64,000 bases of DNA, from positions 1 to 64,000 of the forward strand of contig CANTFL010001076.1 of NCBI GenBank assembly GCA_947650285.1, written 5' to 3'. Under the pieces are notes generated by a model that saw only the letters and a program-made list of their open reading frames with translations, did no database searches and had not been told where the DNA came from. The DNA is from Hyaloperonospora brassicae (taxonomy: Eukaryota; Oomycota; Peronosporomycetes; Peronosporales; Peronosporaceae). This document shows positions 10,272-20,324 of the stretch, piece after piece. Within the stretch, counting starts at the first letter, position 1, and each line of letters starts with the position of its first letter. Made by a program: the position numbers and the translations under genes.

Positions 10272-13200
10272 ATGGCTGCTCGAACAGCCAAGATGGATTC
10301 TGAAAAATGTCAGGCGCAGACGAAGAAAGGCAATGCTTGCAAAGGAAAACCGTTGTCGGGTTTGAGTTACTGTAGAGATCACGTTGGCCGAGCTAACCAG
10401 TCCAGGTCAAAGCTTGCTAAACTGTCGGTGCCTGGTACGGAAGCTATCAAAGATACGCACGATGCAAAGAAGTCGAATGAGATCGTGTTGGCGTGGCAAG
10501 TTGTCGCATCCAAAGAGCCCTCGGTGAATAAGTCAGTAGTTAACGACCAGCTCTCACAATCGTTTGACATCGAAAAATCGACCTCTGCCAACTTGGAAGC
10601 TGGCGCAACCGAAGTGGACGATCATTATAGCTCAGGAAGTGATGTAGAGGATTTTGTGGACGCTGTACAATACGACAATGGAGACGAAGTTGAAGAATCT
10701 GAGCACCTGCAACATCTGAGAGATGTTCTAGAGGTCAAGGACGAAGAGGTAGAGGATGTCGTTTCAATCGTCGAGGAGACATTTCAAGATGATGAAGAAG
10801 AAAAGTCTGCTTGGGTTGTGGAAGACCAACAACTGCTCCTTCCTTGCGATTGGCATTGGGGCATGAAGTTGGAAGAACGGTGGAATGCTCTTTACTCAGT
10901 GATGGCTCTTTGGGGATCTCTCAATAGGTGCGTACAAGACGTGGTCATTAAAGAGCTCAGCAGTCTGAAGACGGAGCTGCAACGTGAGATGCTTCGGGCA
11001 AACGCTCGCGTATACGAAGGTAAAGCTGTCATTGGGGGTACAATTACTGGCTGTGTGTCAAGATTGGAGGCGATTCGAACCACCAATCCGTTTGCAATTC
11101 TGGTTGAGGAGGCTTCAGAAGTTATGGAACCGCTCCTTGTTTCGTGCTTCGGCACATCTACGCGAAAGTTAGAGATGATCGGAGATCATATGCAGCTTCA
11201 GCCGTCAGTAATGGGCCGGATAGATTTTGAGCGAGTCAACAAGATGAACATTTCGATGTTCGAGCGATTGATTAGCGCTCCGCCGAGCAATAAAGTCCCG
11301 TCTTCGGTCCTGTCGATCCAGCGACGAATGCGGAAAAACATTTGCGATCTCACACGAGCCTTTTATACAGAGATCACAGTGATTGAAGATCATGAAGTTT
11401 GCGGAAAGAAAGTAGTTGGGAGTAAAGTGACTGGGAATCGCGCTCTCCTTAATGCGTGTGAAGGAGGAGGACGTGAGATTCCTGGAATATCGCCGCACAT
11501 TTACTTTTGGACCCATTCTGGCGCTCAAAAGCGAGCATCAGTTGGTTTGTCTCGAGTAAACCAACACGAAGCGAATATGACGTGCAAGCTGGTGCATTAT
11601 CTCGTGCATTGTGGTGTACCTCCGAAATCGATTGCTGTGCTTACTCCTTACAAGGGACAATTGATGCTCATGAGGAACATGCTGATGAACACCTATCGAC
11701 TTCGAACAATGTCGACCGGACGCGATGTCCGACCGATTCCGTCATGTGTCGTTTCGACTGTAGACCGTTTTCAAGGGGACGAGGCTGATGTTGTCATTAT
11801 ATCACTTGTGATCGATGGCAAGTCGCGCACACCATTTGTAAAGCTTCAGAATCGTATGATTGTTTTGTTGAGTCGTGCACGGCTGGGCATGTACGTTGTT
11901 GGTAATGTTGACTACTTTGGTGAGACGTCACATTGGCAAAAGACGCTGGAACTCTTACAACAAGATGCGGGATCCGACACTAGTCCAGCCACCGACTGTA
12001 CATCATACTGCGGGTCCCGGATTGGCAACGCACTCCCGCTGTGCTGCCCTCAACATCGAGCATCCGTAGCTATTGCAAAGGATGAGCGGGATCTTAAGCT
12101 TGGCTTTTGTTCGGTGATTTGTTCTATAAAGCTCTCATGCTCCCACGAGTGTGGCCTAAAGTGTCACTGGCCGAAAGTAAATGACCACAACAACAACTGT
12201 CACGTTGAAGTCGAGTCGCCGTGTAGTCACCATCCACGTGTTCTCATGTGCTCCATGGTAACAGCTTTTGCTCGAGGAAAGTCCATCGATGAGGCTTTGA
12301 AGCGGTTCCAGTGTACGATCCGCGTGGAGGTGAGCTTGCCCTGTGGCCACAATCACACGATGAATTGTTACATGCACCAGAATATCGCAGCTCGACAAGC
12401 TCCGTGGCCGGTTTGCAACAAAGCATCGATTGCACCATACGTTTACCCGGTGTGTAAGCATATTCGAGAGTGCACATGCAGCGAACATGTCCGATACTCC
12501 CAAGGAAAGGCACCTCCATGCACTGAGATGGTTAGCTTCACACCACCCTGCCAGCACACCTTGTCGATGTCATGTCACGATCGCCAGGGATACGCGAACG
12601 AAGTGCGTCAATTTGTATGCAAAGAGAAAGTGGGAGTGCCATTGCCACGATGTCGCCACGAGTTGGTTGTGCCTTGCCCGACAGCAGAAACGCTGAAGCG
12701 CTGGACCGGCAAATCGTGTTCGACATTGAACCTCATCCAAGAAGGCGAAATGTATGGCCCGAAAGACTACTTTTGTAAGCAAATTGTGACATTCCAACGC
12801 CTCTGCGGCCACTCTGAATCGGTTCGATGCGAGCGAGCGTTTGAGCTCGCGCAAAATCCATCACGCTGCCGGGAACCCGTAGTGGTTGCAAATCCGGAAT
12901 GTGGTCACGATTTCTCGACAACGTGCTCTGAGGAAAAGAGCTTTCGGGAAAAGGTTGCGCAACGCTCAGGAAAAGTCGAAGACATCACTCCACTGGAAAC
13001 TGTGCACGAAGGTGACTCCAGCAATTTCCGGAGCTATGGACTGAATTTCCAGTGCAGTCACGAGACGGTATATGTTCGACTCTGCGGTCATAAAACAACA
13101 ATGAGGTGCAGCGAGGCGCGGCACAATACGAGACTTTGCGAAGAACTGGTGTTAGCAAAGCTACCAATCTGTGGGCACCCAGTGAAAATGCTGTGTCACT

Positions 13201-16200
13201 TGACGAAACATTTGAGTGCGTGGCTGCCGTGGAAGGTGCAAGCGCCATCGGTCAAGCTGCTACGGGACGAAAACATCGTAGACGCTACTCTTCCAATTCC
13301 AGTGGCTCGCCCCGCAGCACTCAAGTCCGTTTTGAAGGACTGTGAAACTACTGTGCGGTATCGACGGACCACTGCATGCGGCCACGATATTGAGATGAAG
13401 TGTGGTGATGCAATGAGGATTGTAATTGGATTACAATCCCCCTCAGCATGCGATGTCCGTGTCATGAAAGCGATGGAGTGCGGGCACGGAGTCGTGATTG
13501 GGTGTTCAGATGATGTAAATAGCTTCAGTTGTCAAAAGTCTGTCGAGAGGTCTTGCTGGAATTTTGAGCGCTGTGGTAGCAAGGTCTTAGTACCGTGCAA
13601 GACACTGGCAAAATCTGTTCAATGCGAGACGCACTCGGATTGGACTTGTTCCAGAGATCACTCAATCTCGTTGCAGTTGTGTCGCACAGGAGCTCCATCA
13701 AATTGTCCGCTCTGTTCGTCAATACAGTTGGATGCTGCGATCAAAGATACGAAACGTAAGTATAGCAGCAACAGCTGGTCACCAGAGGCTACTCGTCACT
13801 TGCCAGAAGTGAGCGGTGTGACGTATATTGAAATGAGCTTAGCAAGTAAGCGTGACTTTCTCATTCGGAAATTGAAGCTGCTCGAAAAGTTTAAGGAAAG
13901 GCTGGATCGTGAAGCACTGTGGACTAATCCCCTGTTTTCTCCGGTGGAATTCACCGTGTTTGTCATGTTAAATCGAAAGCTGCAGGCGCGACGTATTGAC
14001 AAGTTTGAGATGAAGGATTTCGGAAGCCTGCATACATTCAGCGGTATTGAGGTTCACGAGGCAACAAAGACACAGTTCAAACGCGTCGTGGGGACCAAAG
14101 ATTGTTGCGTGTTATTTGGCCGCGTGTACACGGTGAAAAGCTTGAGGGATCCAGCCGACATTCCTAAGAAAAAAAGCAAAAAAGGCGGCAACGTTGCAAA
14201 TTGGGTGACGATGCAGTCATCGCGCGGGTACGACGCGCTATACCGGGCTGCGAACGGATGGGTTATATGGAGGCCGTATGTTTTGTTTCCAGTTCATCAG
14301 GTTGAGGTCACAGACAGCAATCGGCTAAGCATCTTGAAGTATTTGCCCGAAGAGAGTCAAGCTGTCGAGCCAAATCGTACGATACGCTTCAACAAGACGT
14401 TTACAGGTGAGGAACTAGAATCGAAACCAGCCGATGCCATGCGACTTTCTTCAGTGATATCTGAGAACGATCGTGAGAAGATACGACGGCTAGCAAGCTC
14501 GATAAGTCCATTGTACGAGCAGCTGAACATATGGCATCCGTGGGACGGTCAATTGCTGTCTACAGGAGCGGTCGTCGCAGTCTCGACACAAGTTGAGAGA
14601 GATCTTGCGTCCAAGTTGAATTTTTGTCCAAATCGTGCTTCAAATACGAAACAGTCGAAGTCCCCTTTTGGTGGAATAAAGTACGTTCAAACGTTACAGA
14701 GCCGCGGTAAACTCAAGGAGGACGGAAATTTGTTTCTGGCGTTAGAGCATCTTGCTGTACGGAAGCAGGACACTGTGGAAGTTCGTTTGAAATTAGAAGA
14801 GTATGTGAGCAACCTTTGTGGCGAGGTAGAAAGCTATGCACACCCGCTCGTCATTGTTGCTATCGCACGGCTCGCATCTCGCTTAAGCCAGTCTAATTCA
14901 TCCGACGTTCAGCAAAAACTCCTTCAGATTTTTGCGTCGCTTTACCCAGAAGCAAGCAGCTCATGGCTGGATGACTCCGAGCTTCGGCTGATGCAAACCA
15001 CCGGCGGTCAAATTGATTTTGTCAGCTCTATCGCTTCTGGATCTCCGACGTTGGTGGACGAAAAATGGGCACTGTTGAAAAGCCAATACGGGTGCCACTC
15101 GGATGCGATGGAAAAGCTGCTGAAGCTGGTGGGGCTGAACAAGGTTAAACAATCAGCGGTGAACCTGTTCAAGAACGCCCTGACACTACAGCAGTTGTCT
15201 TCGGCTCAACGCAAGAAGAACATAATGGCTTTCAACTATTGCTTTGTGGGCAACCCTGGCACTGGTAAAACGACAGTCGCGCGATTGTTTGCCAACATCC
15301 TCAAGGATTCGAAGATCCGGCGCGCCAATACTTTCGTGGAGTGCACTGCGCAGAAGTTGAAAGACGATGGAGCCAGTGATTTTCGATTGAAGGTGGAACA
15401 GGCGACCGGTGGTGTTGTCTTCATCGACGAAGCATACGAGTTGGACCCCGCTGGTGATTTCAAAGGTAAGCCAATTGTGGCAGAATTGTTGACGGCAGCA
15501 GAAGACAAGCGGGATGACCTCTCAATTATTCTCGCTGGGTACGAAGACGATATCCAGAAGAAGTTGTACGCGTATAACGATGGTCTACCCTCACGTTTTC
15601 AAGAAGTTGTGTTTGAGGATTTTGACGTGCAAGAGCTGGAGACGATTTGGGACGCACTGGCGAACGACCGCGGGTGGCAATACGAGAAGGCCACTGCAAA
15701 GGTAGCGTGCCGCCGCCTAGCTAAAGCTAAAGGTCGTAAAGGGTTCGGCAACGCGCGTGCTGTACGCAAGCTGTTTGAGCAAGCTGTCAAAGAGGCCATG
15801 GCTCGTGAGGATTTTGACGGTCATCTCACATTCCATACAGTAGACTTGCTTGGAGACCGTCCTTCAACAAACAGAAAGCTTCAAGAGGTACTGAGAGAGG
15901 TTGAAGAAAAGACCGGTTGGCACAAAATTAAGGAAGAGTTCAAAATTCTGGTCGAAACGAGCGATACAAATTACGAGCGCGAGGTGAAAGGTGTGGAAAC
16001 AGTTCCAGTGTGCTTCAATCGACTCTTTTTGGGAAACCCTGGAACAGGTAAGACTACATGTGCAGAGTACTTCGGGCGGGTGCTTCAGGCACTACGTTTC
16101 TTGAGCAATGGTGCAGTCGTTAAAAAGACGGCGGGGGACTTCATCGGTAGTCATGTAGGCGAATCACAGACAAAGACAGCGCAGATTCTGGACATGGCAA

Positions 16201-18827
16201 AGGGCAAAGTTCTCGTCATTGACGAAGCGTACAACCTAAATGATAAGATGTTCGGCAAGCAAGTGTTGGATGTGCTGGTGGAGAAGGTTCAGGGGACGGA
16301 ATGTGACGACGTAGCTGTGCTGCTGATAGGATACGAACGTGAAATGCTAGAGATGCTGCGCACGCAGAATCCAGGCCTGATGCGACGATTTCCGCCCAAC
16401 CATGCCTTCTATTTTGAGGACTACACGGAGCAAGAACTGCTGGATATCTTAGAACGGAACTGTGCCAAACGAAGTGTGACGTGTCCCTATGAAGTGGCTG
16501 ATGCAATGCTCAAGCAATTGGCACTTCAAAAGACTCAGCCAAATTTTGGAAACGCTGGCGCGGTGGAGCAATTGCTGAAGCATGCTTTAGGTAAAGCTAT
16601 GAATCGTCCAATGGTTTACGGCAAGACCTTGTTGACACTGGAGGACGTGGACGTCAAAGCAAAATGCGAAGGGGAAGCAAGCGAGCAAGATGATCCATTG
16701 AATGCACTGAATGCATTGTATCGCATGGACGACATCAAGGAGCAATTAACGCAGCTGCAAAATCAAATTATTGTAGCGGATCGCGAAGGCTCAGTACTGC
16801 CAGATGTTGGTCACTTTGTCTTCCGTGGATCGCCTGGGACAGGCAAAACTACAGTCGCTCGTGCGATGGCAAAAATTCTACATGGATTGAGGGTGCTAGC
16901 AACAACGAAACTAGTTGAAACCTCTGGACTCGATCTCACCGCTGAATACGTAGGGCAGACGAAGCAAAGAGTCGCGGCGAAACTTGGCGAAGCGAAAGGT
17001 GGAGTGCTATTCATTGATGAAGCGTACGAACTGGGAAAGTGGACCTTTGCTGAGGAGGCGATGACAACACTAGTGGCTGCTATGACCGACCCTTCGTACG
17101 CGGGTCTAGTGATCATCATTGCCGGCTACTCAAAGGATATCGACCAAATGCTGAGTCGCAATGTCGGTCTAAGAAGCCGCTTTCGGCGGTTTATTGACTT
17201 TTCAGACTGGGAAGCGGAGGATGCTGTTGAATTCTTGACTGCGAAGGCGGAGGCTGAGAACTTTGAGGTTGATGACGGGGCCGCAGTAATGCTGCTACAG
17301 GTATTTGAGGAGCTAAAAAAGCTGCGTAACTTTGGCAACGGCCGAGACGCCATGGCCATGTGGAAGGAGATACTCCAACAACGTGCACAGAGAGTCGTGC
17401 GAGAGACCGAAGAAGAGCGAACTGTTACAACAGGTGATGTTGAAAAGGCAAGTGAAGCCATAATGGTCGCTCGACGTGGCTGTGCTGTGCCTAGCAAAGG
17501 AACTGCGGCCACGAAAAATCCGTTGAAGCTGCTCGATGGTTTGTATCGCATGAACGAGATCCGAGACCAACTATCGCGTCTACAGATGCAGATAGCAGTG
17601 GCCGATCGCGAAGGTTCTGCACGTCCTGAGATCGGCCATTTCGTCTTTCGAGGCTCTCCAGGCACTGGAAAAACAACTGTAGCTCGTGTCATGGCGCAAA
17701 TTCTGCATGCTATGAGTGCATTGTGTACAACGAAGCTCGTTGAGACCTCCGGGTTGGAACTTACCGGGGAATACCTTGGCCAAACGAAGACTAAAGTGAC
17801 GGAGAAACTTGGCGAAGCCAGGGGTGGATTGCTGTTCATTGATGAAGCGTACGATCTGGGCAAAGGACATTATGGAGAAGAGGCTATGACGACGTTGGTG
17901 GCTGCGATGACAGACCCGTCGTACGCTGGTATGGTCATTGTGATTGCAGGATACCCAAGGGACATGGATGTCATGCTCAATCGCAACGCAGGCTTGAAAA
18001 GTCGATTCAAACGGTTCATCGACTTTCCGGACTGGGAAGCAGAAGACGGAGTTGCGTTTTTGCGAGCGAAGGCGTTGAAAGAGGAAATGACGCTGGAGCC
18101 TGGAGCCGAAGTAATGCTGCTGAAGACATTTGAAGAGTTGAAGAAGTTGGACGGCTTTGGCAATGGACGTGATGCTGTAGGAATGTGGGACGAGCTAAAG
18201 CAGTGTCGTGCTCAGCGAGTGTTTACTGTGGCTGAAATGGTGCGCACGATCACTGCAGTGGACGCAGCCATCGCCGGCGAGAGCATTCTTGCAGCTCGTC
18301 GTCCGCCAGATGGACCAATCCTATCGCAATCGTCTATCCTCCACCCTAGTGATGGATTATGCAGACCCAGAGAGCAGCACGCGGAAGTGCGACCGTCGCT
18401 ATGCGAACTATCTGAAGATCAAGAAAGCGAAACCCACTTGCAAGCAGAGCAAATGGTAGGGAACGAGGAGGCGCTTGAAGCGGATGAACAGGTCGTAGAG
18501 GTGGAAGCTGCAAGAGATGAAGAGCCAGTGGGAAACGGAAATATTGCGAATGAGGAGCGGGACATCGGCGTTTCGGACGAAGACTGGGAAGAATTACAGC
18601 GCGCTAAGGAGGATCATGCTGCTCATGTAGATGGTCTTCGACGGGCCCGTGAACAAGCAAAATTAGAGGAAGAACGACGTCGAGTGGAAGCGATTCAAGC
18701 AAAAATCCGCCAAATCTGTCCGTGCCCCGCTGGCTATAGCTGGTACAAGTGCGGTACCGGATGGCGGTGTGGAGGCGGTTCTCACTTTGTGTCGGATGCA
18801 CAGCTCAACAACCAGTTTACCTGTTGA
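10272..18827 (+). CDS. ZNFX1-like protein: partial SF1 helicase, NFX1 zinc fingers and four CbbX/SpoVK AAA+ modules; 5' end cut by LTR
   Basis: Single open frame, 2851 residues from the first ATG (10272). The frame is already open from 10202, directly after the LTR, and those codons hold the end of a Cys/His motif (…YCGKH), so the true start is probably lost or lies beyond the insertion. A Cys/His motif (C13, C23, C34, H37) and an acidic stretch (about 110-182) come first. An SF1/UPF1-like helicase core follows: VEEASE motif II (about 278), GDHMQL (304), VDRFQGDEAD (about 497), SRAR (about 534). No P-loop motif I precedes it. Next are NFX1-type Cys/His repeats (about 596-1150) and four AAA+ modules with Walker A GTGKTT at about 1660, 1920, 2186 and 2461. 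Each has FIDEAY-type Walker B (the second is VIDEAY) and a GL-x-x-RF arginine-finger region. A Glu/Lys-rich tail ends in a Cys/Gly-rich tip. Animal ZNFX1 senses viral RNA; the role here is inferred only. Confidence 0.88.
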   Translation: MAARTAKMDSEKCQAQTKKGNACKGKPLSGLSYCRDHVGRANQSRSKLAKLSVPGTEAIKDTHDAKKSNEIVLAWQVVASKEPSVNKSVVNDQLSQSFDIEKSTSANLEAGATEVDDHYSSGSDVEDFVDAVQYDNGDEVEESEHLQHLRDVLEVKDEEVEDVVSIVEETFQDDEEEKSAWVVEDQQLLLPCDWHWGMKLEERWNALYSVMALWGSLNRCVQDVVIKELSSLKTELQREMLRANARVYEGKAVIGGTITGCVSRLEAIRTTNPFAILVEEASEVMEPLLVSCFGTSTRKLEMIGDHMQLQPSVMGRIDFERVNKMNISMFERLISAPPSNKVPSSVLSIQRRMRKNICDLTRAFYTEITVIEDHEVCGKKVVGSKVTGNRALLNACEGGGREIPGISPHIYFWTHSGAQKRASVGLSRVNQHEANMTCKLVHYLVHCGVPPKSIAVLTPYKGQLMLMRNMLMNTYRLRTMSTGRDVRPIPSCVVSTVDRFQGDEADVVIISLVIDGKSRTPFVKLQNRMIVLLSRARLGMYVVGNVDYFGETSHWQKTLELLQQDAGSDTSPATDCTSYCGSRIGNALPLCCPQHRASVAIAKDERDLKLGFCSVICSIKLSCSHECGLKCHWPKVNDHNNNCHVEVESPCSHHPRVLMCSMVTAFARGKSIDEALKRFQCTIRVEVSLPCGHNHTMNCYMHQNIAARQAPWPVCNKASIAPYVYPVCKHIRECTCSEHVRYSQGKAPPCTEMVSFTPPCQHTLSMSCHDRQGYANEVRQFVCKEKVGVPLPRCRHELVVPCPTAETLKRWTGKSCSTLNLIQEGEMYGPKDYFCKQIVTFQRLCGHSESVRCERAFELAQNPSRCREPVVVANPECGHDFSTTCSEEKSFREKVAQRSGKVEDITPLETVHEGDSSNFRSYGLNFQCSHETVYVRLCGHKTTMRCSEARHNTRLCEELVLAKLPICGHPVKMLCHLTKHLSAWLPWKVQAPSVKLLRDENIVDATLPIPVARPAALKSVLKDCETTVRYRRTTACGHDIEMKCGDAMRIVIGLQSPSACDVRVMKAMECGHGVVIGCSDDVNSFSCQKSVERSCWNFERCGSKVLVPCKTLAKSVQCETHSDWTCSRDHSISLQLCRTGAPSNCPLCSSIQLDAAIKDTKRKYSSNSWSPEATRHLPEVSGVTYIEMSLASKRDFLIRKLKLLEKFKERLDREALWTNPLFSPVEFTVFVMLNRKLQARRIDKFEMKDFGSLHTFSGIEVHEATKTQFKRVVGTKDCCVLFGRVYTVKSLRDPADIPKKKSKKGGNVANWVTMQSSRGYDALYRAANGWVIWRPYVLFPVHQVEVTDSNRLSILKYLPEESQAVEPNRTIRFNKTFTGEELESKPADAMRLSSVISENDREKIRRLASSISPLYEQLNIWHPWDGQLLSTGAVVAVSTQVERDLASKLNFCPNRASNTKQSKSPFGGIKYVQTLQSRGKLKEDGNLFLALEHLAVRKQDTVEVRLKLEEYVSNLCGEVESYAHPLVIVAIARLASRLSQSNSSDVQQKLLQIFASLYPEASSSWLDDSELRLMQTTGGQIDFVSSIASGSPTLVDEKWALLKSQYGCHSDAMEKLLKLVGLNKVKQSAVNLFKNALTLQQLSSAQRKKNIMAFNYCFVGNPGTGKTTVARLFANILKDSKIRRANTFVECTAQKLKDDGASDFRLKVEQATGGVVFIDEAYELDPAGDFKGKPIVAELLTAAEDKRDDLSIILAGYEDDIQKKLYAYNDGLPSRFQEVVFEDFDVQELETIWDALANDRGWQYEKATAKVACRRLAKAKGRKGFGNARAVRKLFEQAVKEAMAREDFDGHLTFHTVDLLGDRPSTNRKLQEVLREVEEKTGWHKIKEEFKILVETSDTNYEREVKGVETVPVCFNRLFLGNPGTGKTTCAEYFGRVLQALRFLSNGAVVKKTAGDFIGSHVGESQTKTAQILDMAKGKVLVIDEAYNLNDKMFGKQVLDVLVEKVQGTECDDVAVLLIGYEREMLEMLRTQNPGLMRRFPPNHAFYFEDYTEQELLDILERNCAKRSVTCPYEVADAMLKQLALQKTQPNFGNAGAVEQLLKHALGKAMNRPMVYGKTLLTLEDVDVKAKCEGEASEQDDPLNALNALYRMDDIKEQLTQLQNQIIVADREGSVLPDVGHFVFRGSPGTGKTTVARAMAKILHGLRVLATTKLVETSGLDLTAEYVGQTKQRVAAKLGEAKGGVLFIDEAYELGKWTFAEEAMTTLVAAMTDPSYAGLVIIIAGYSKDIDQMLSRNVGLRSRFRRFIDFSDWEAEDAVEFLTAKAEAENFEVDDGAAVMLLQVFEELKKLRNFGNGRDAMAMWKEILQQRAQRVVRETEEERTVTTGDVEKASEAIMVARRGCAVPSKGTAATKNPLKLLDGLYRMNEIRDQLSRLQMQIAVADREGSARPEIGHFVFRGSPGTGKTTVARVMAQILHAMSALCTTKLVETSGLELTGEYLGQTKTKVTEKLGEARGGLLFIDEAYDLGKGHYGEEAMTTLVAAMTDPSYAGMVIVIAGYPRDMDVMLNRNAGLKSRFKRFIDFPDWEAEDGVAFLRAKALKEEMTLEPGAEVMLLKTFEELKKLDGFGNGRDAVGMWDELKQCRAQRVFTVAEMVRTITAVDAAIAGESILAARRPPDGPILSQSSILHPSDGLCRPREQHAEVRPSLCELSEDQESETHLQAEQMVGNEEALEADEQVVEVEAARDEEPVGNGNIANEERDIGVSDEDWEELQRAKEDHAAHVDGLRRAREQAKLEEERRRVEAIQAKIRQICPCPAGYSWYKCGTGWRCGGGSHFVSDAQLNNQFTC

Positions 18828-19733
18828 CGAGCAAGTAATCAAAGCCGCAACTGACCGAACATATATATAGCACAGATGACAGCTAAACCAATTTCTGCCA
18901 TGTCTTCGGCTATATGGTTCGTTAGTGGCAATGAAAGCCGAATAAACCTGTTGTGGCACGAATTTCTCCTGCATTCAGTGTCACTTGATCTCGATCGTCA
19001 GTGCCACCGAGTCGCGCCTTGTACCTGTCTCATGGCTAGTCAATCAATCGTGACGTACGTCATGTCAGTTGCGGTTCATCTCGCTCTGGAGAGGTCAGTT
19101 ACGGTACAAACTCGAAGGTTATGGTGTCGGTCATCAACACCTTTGTGCTTCATGCCCGATGATGCAAACAGCGTCAAGGACTTGGAGATTATCAAAAGAC
19201 TCGATCCATCTGCCAAACTTTCCTGTACAGCTTCACAGCGTATGCGTTTGTGCTTACGCCCACGTGGTCATGCCAATAAGTCCCTCCCCTCCCCTCCCTT
19301 CGAACTGCATGTTCACCTTTCCACGCACGGATTCGGTGGGATGGACATTTCCACGAGCAGAACTGCCTCTACTGCCACAGCCCACAGCCCACAGCCGCCT
19401 CGAAGTAAAACAAACAGCCTCTTGGTAAACAGCGATCATATGACGTGGCGAGTGAACGAACGAACACAAACGGACGAAAGCGCATCAGAGACAGATCACT
19501 ATGAGCCTCTCGCCAATGGGACCGATGCTGATAGTACAGCAGTACTCGCGCTCTCCCAGCTGCATCGAGCCAGCCGCCCAACTGTTTCACGGGCGATCGC
19601 CACTTTGTTCGATAAGACCCTTTCGACCGATTGGTTCCAACACAGTCTCAACGTGTCGAAAGACCACTTGTCCTCCTGGTGCCACCCGCGAGCACCTTCG
19701 TCTTCTCCACTTGTCCTGCACAGTGTTTGCAGT
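18828..19733 (+). other. Intergenic spacer, no gene recognised
   Basis: The stop of the ZNFX1-like gene is at 18825-18827. The reading frame of the downstream secreted protein is open back to an in-frame ATG at 18876, but that 286-codon extension has the look of non-coding sequence and would bury a good signal peptide, so I treat it as 5' flank. An inverted CCAAT box (ATTGG) lies near 19630, about 100 bp upstream of the chosen start. Confidence 0.55.
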
Positions 19734-20324
19734 ATGTATCCTCCGCGGCCTCTGGTGCCGTTCTTGACCCTCGTCGCTGTCTCGTTGACCGTTGTCGAGT
19801 CGCTGCACACGAACAACGTGCAGCCGCTACCTCTGAACACGACGCAGCGGCCGGTGGCGCAGCGTACTGTAAAGTACTACGCGTACGTCGTGAGTGATGG
19901 CGGCGACTGCTCGTTCTTTGGCAACGCAGTGCCCATGTGCGCCAGGGCAAAGTCTGTGTGTCGGATGGCGCCCGGACAGGAGGCGTTTGCGATGGAGCCG
20001 TCTTGTTTGGCCTACGACCCGAGCAACATGGCGGACAATCCGTACGCGATTGAGGAGACGGCGAGTGCACCGTGGAAAGGCTGCACACTGACAGCAGAGC
20101 TGAGTCGAAAGATGGGGGACCCGCCAGTGTGTCAGCGCGAGTTCCAGTGCCAGTGTCTGCAGGGAGCGGCTGGGGGCTGCATCTGCGCTCCTGCCGACAT
20201 GGTCGATGATGCCCACGGAGCGTCAACATGTGGAGGCAGAGGTGCAAGTTGTCCTGCGGACGAGTACTGCCACTACGTCCAAGCAGGGGGGCAACAGTGC
20301 GGGAAGAAGCCCTACTTTCTGTAA
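19734..20324 (+). CDS. Secreted cysteine-rich protein, unknown function
   Basis: A 196-residue protein. I chose ATG 19734 because it yields a clear signal peptide (basic/proline start, hydrophobic core LTLVAVSLTVV at about 11-21, likely cleavage near residue 24), although the frame is open further upstream. The mature part has 14 cysteines, an even number that suits disulfide bonds in a secreted protein. They include a dense cluster CQCLQ...CICAP at about 139-151 and a C-terminal set at 166-189. No catalytic motif, RxLR or transmembrane segment was seen. It does not look like an elicitin, a Kazal inhibitor or a PcF toxin. It could be an extracellular-matrix or apoplastic protein. No intron is needed. 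Confidence 0.72.
   Translation: MYPPRPLVPFLTLVAVSLTVVESLHTNNVQPLPLNTTQRPVAQRTVKYYAYVVSDGGDCSFFGNAVPMCARAKSVCRMAPGQEAFAMEPSCLAYDPSNMADNPYAIEETASAPWKGCTLTAELSRKMGDPPVCQREFQCQCLQGAAGGCICAPADMVDDAHGASTCGGRGASCPADEYCHYVQAGGQQCGKKPYFL

Noticed and set aside
18876..19733. N-terminal extension of the secreted cysteine-rich protein (start at 18876)
   Set aside because: It would place the signal peptide in the interior, and the extension has no protein-like motif.
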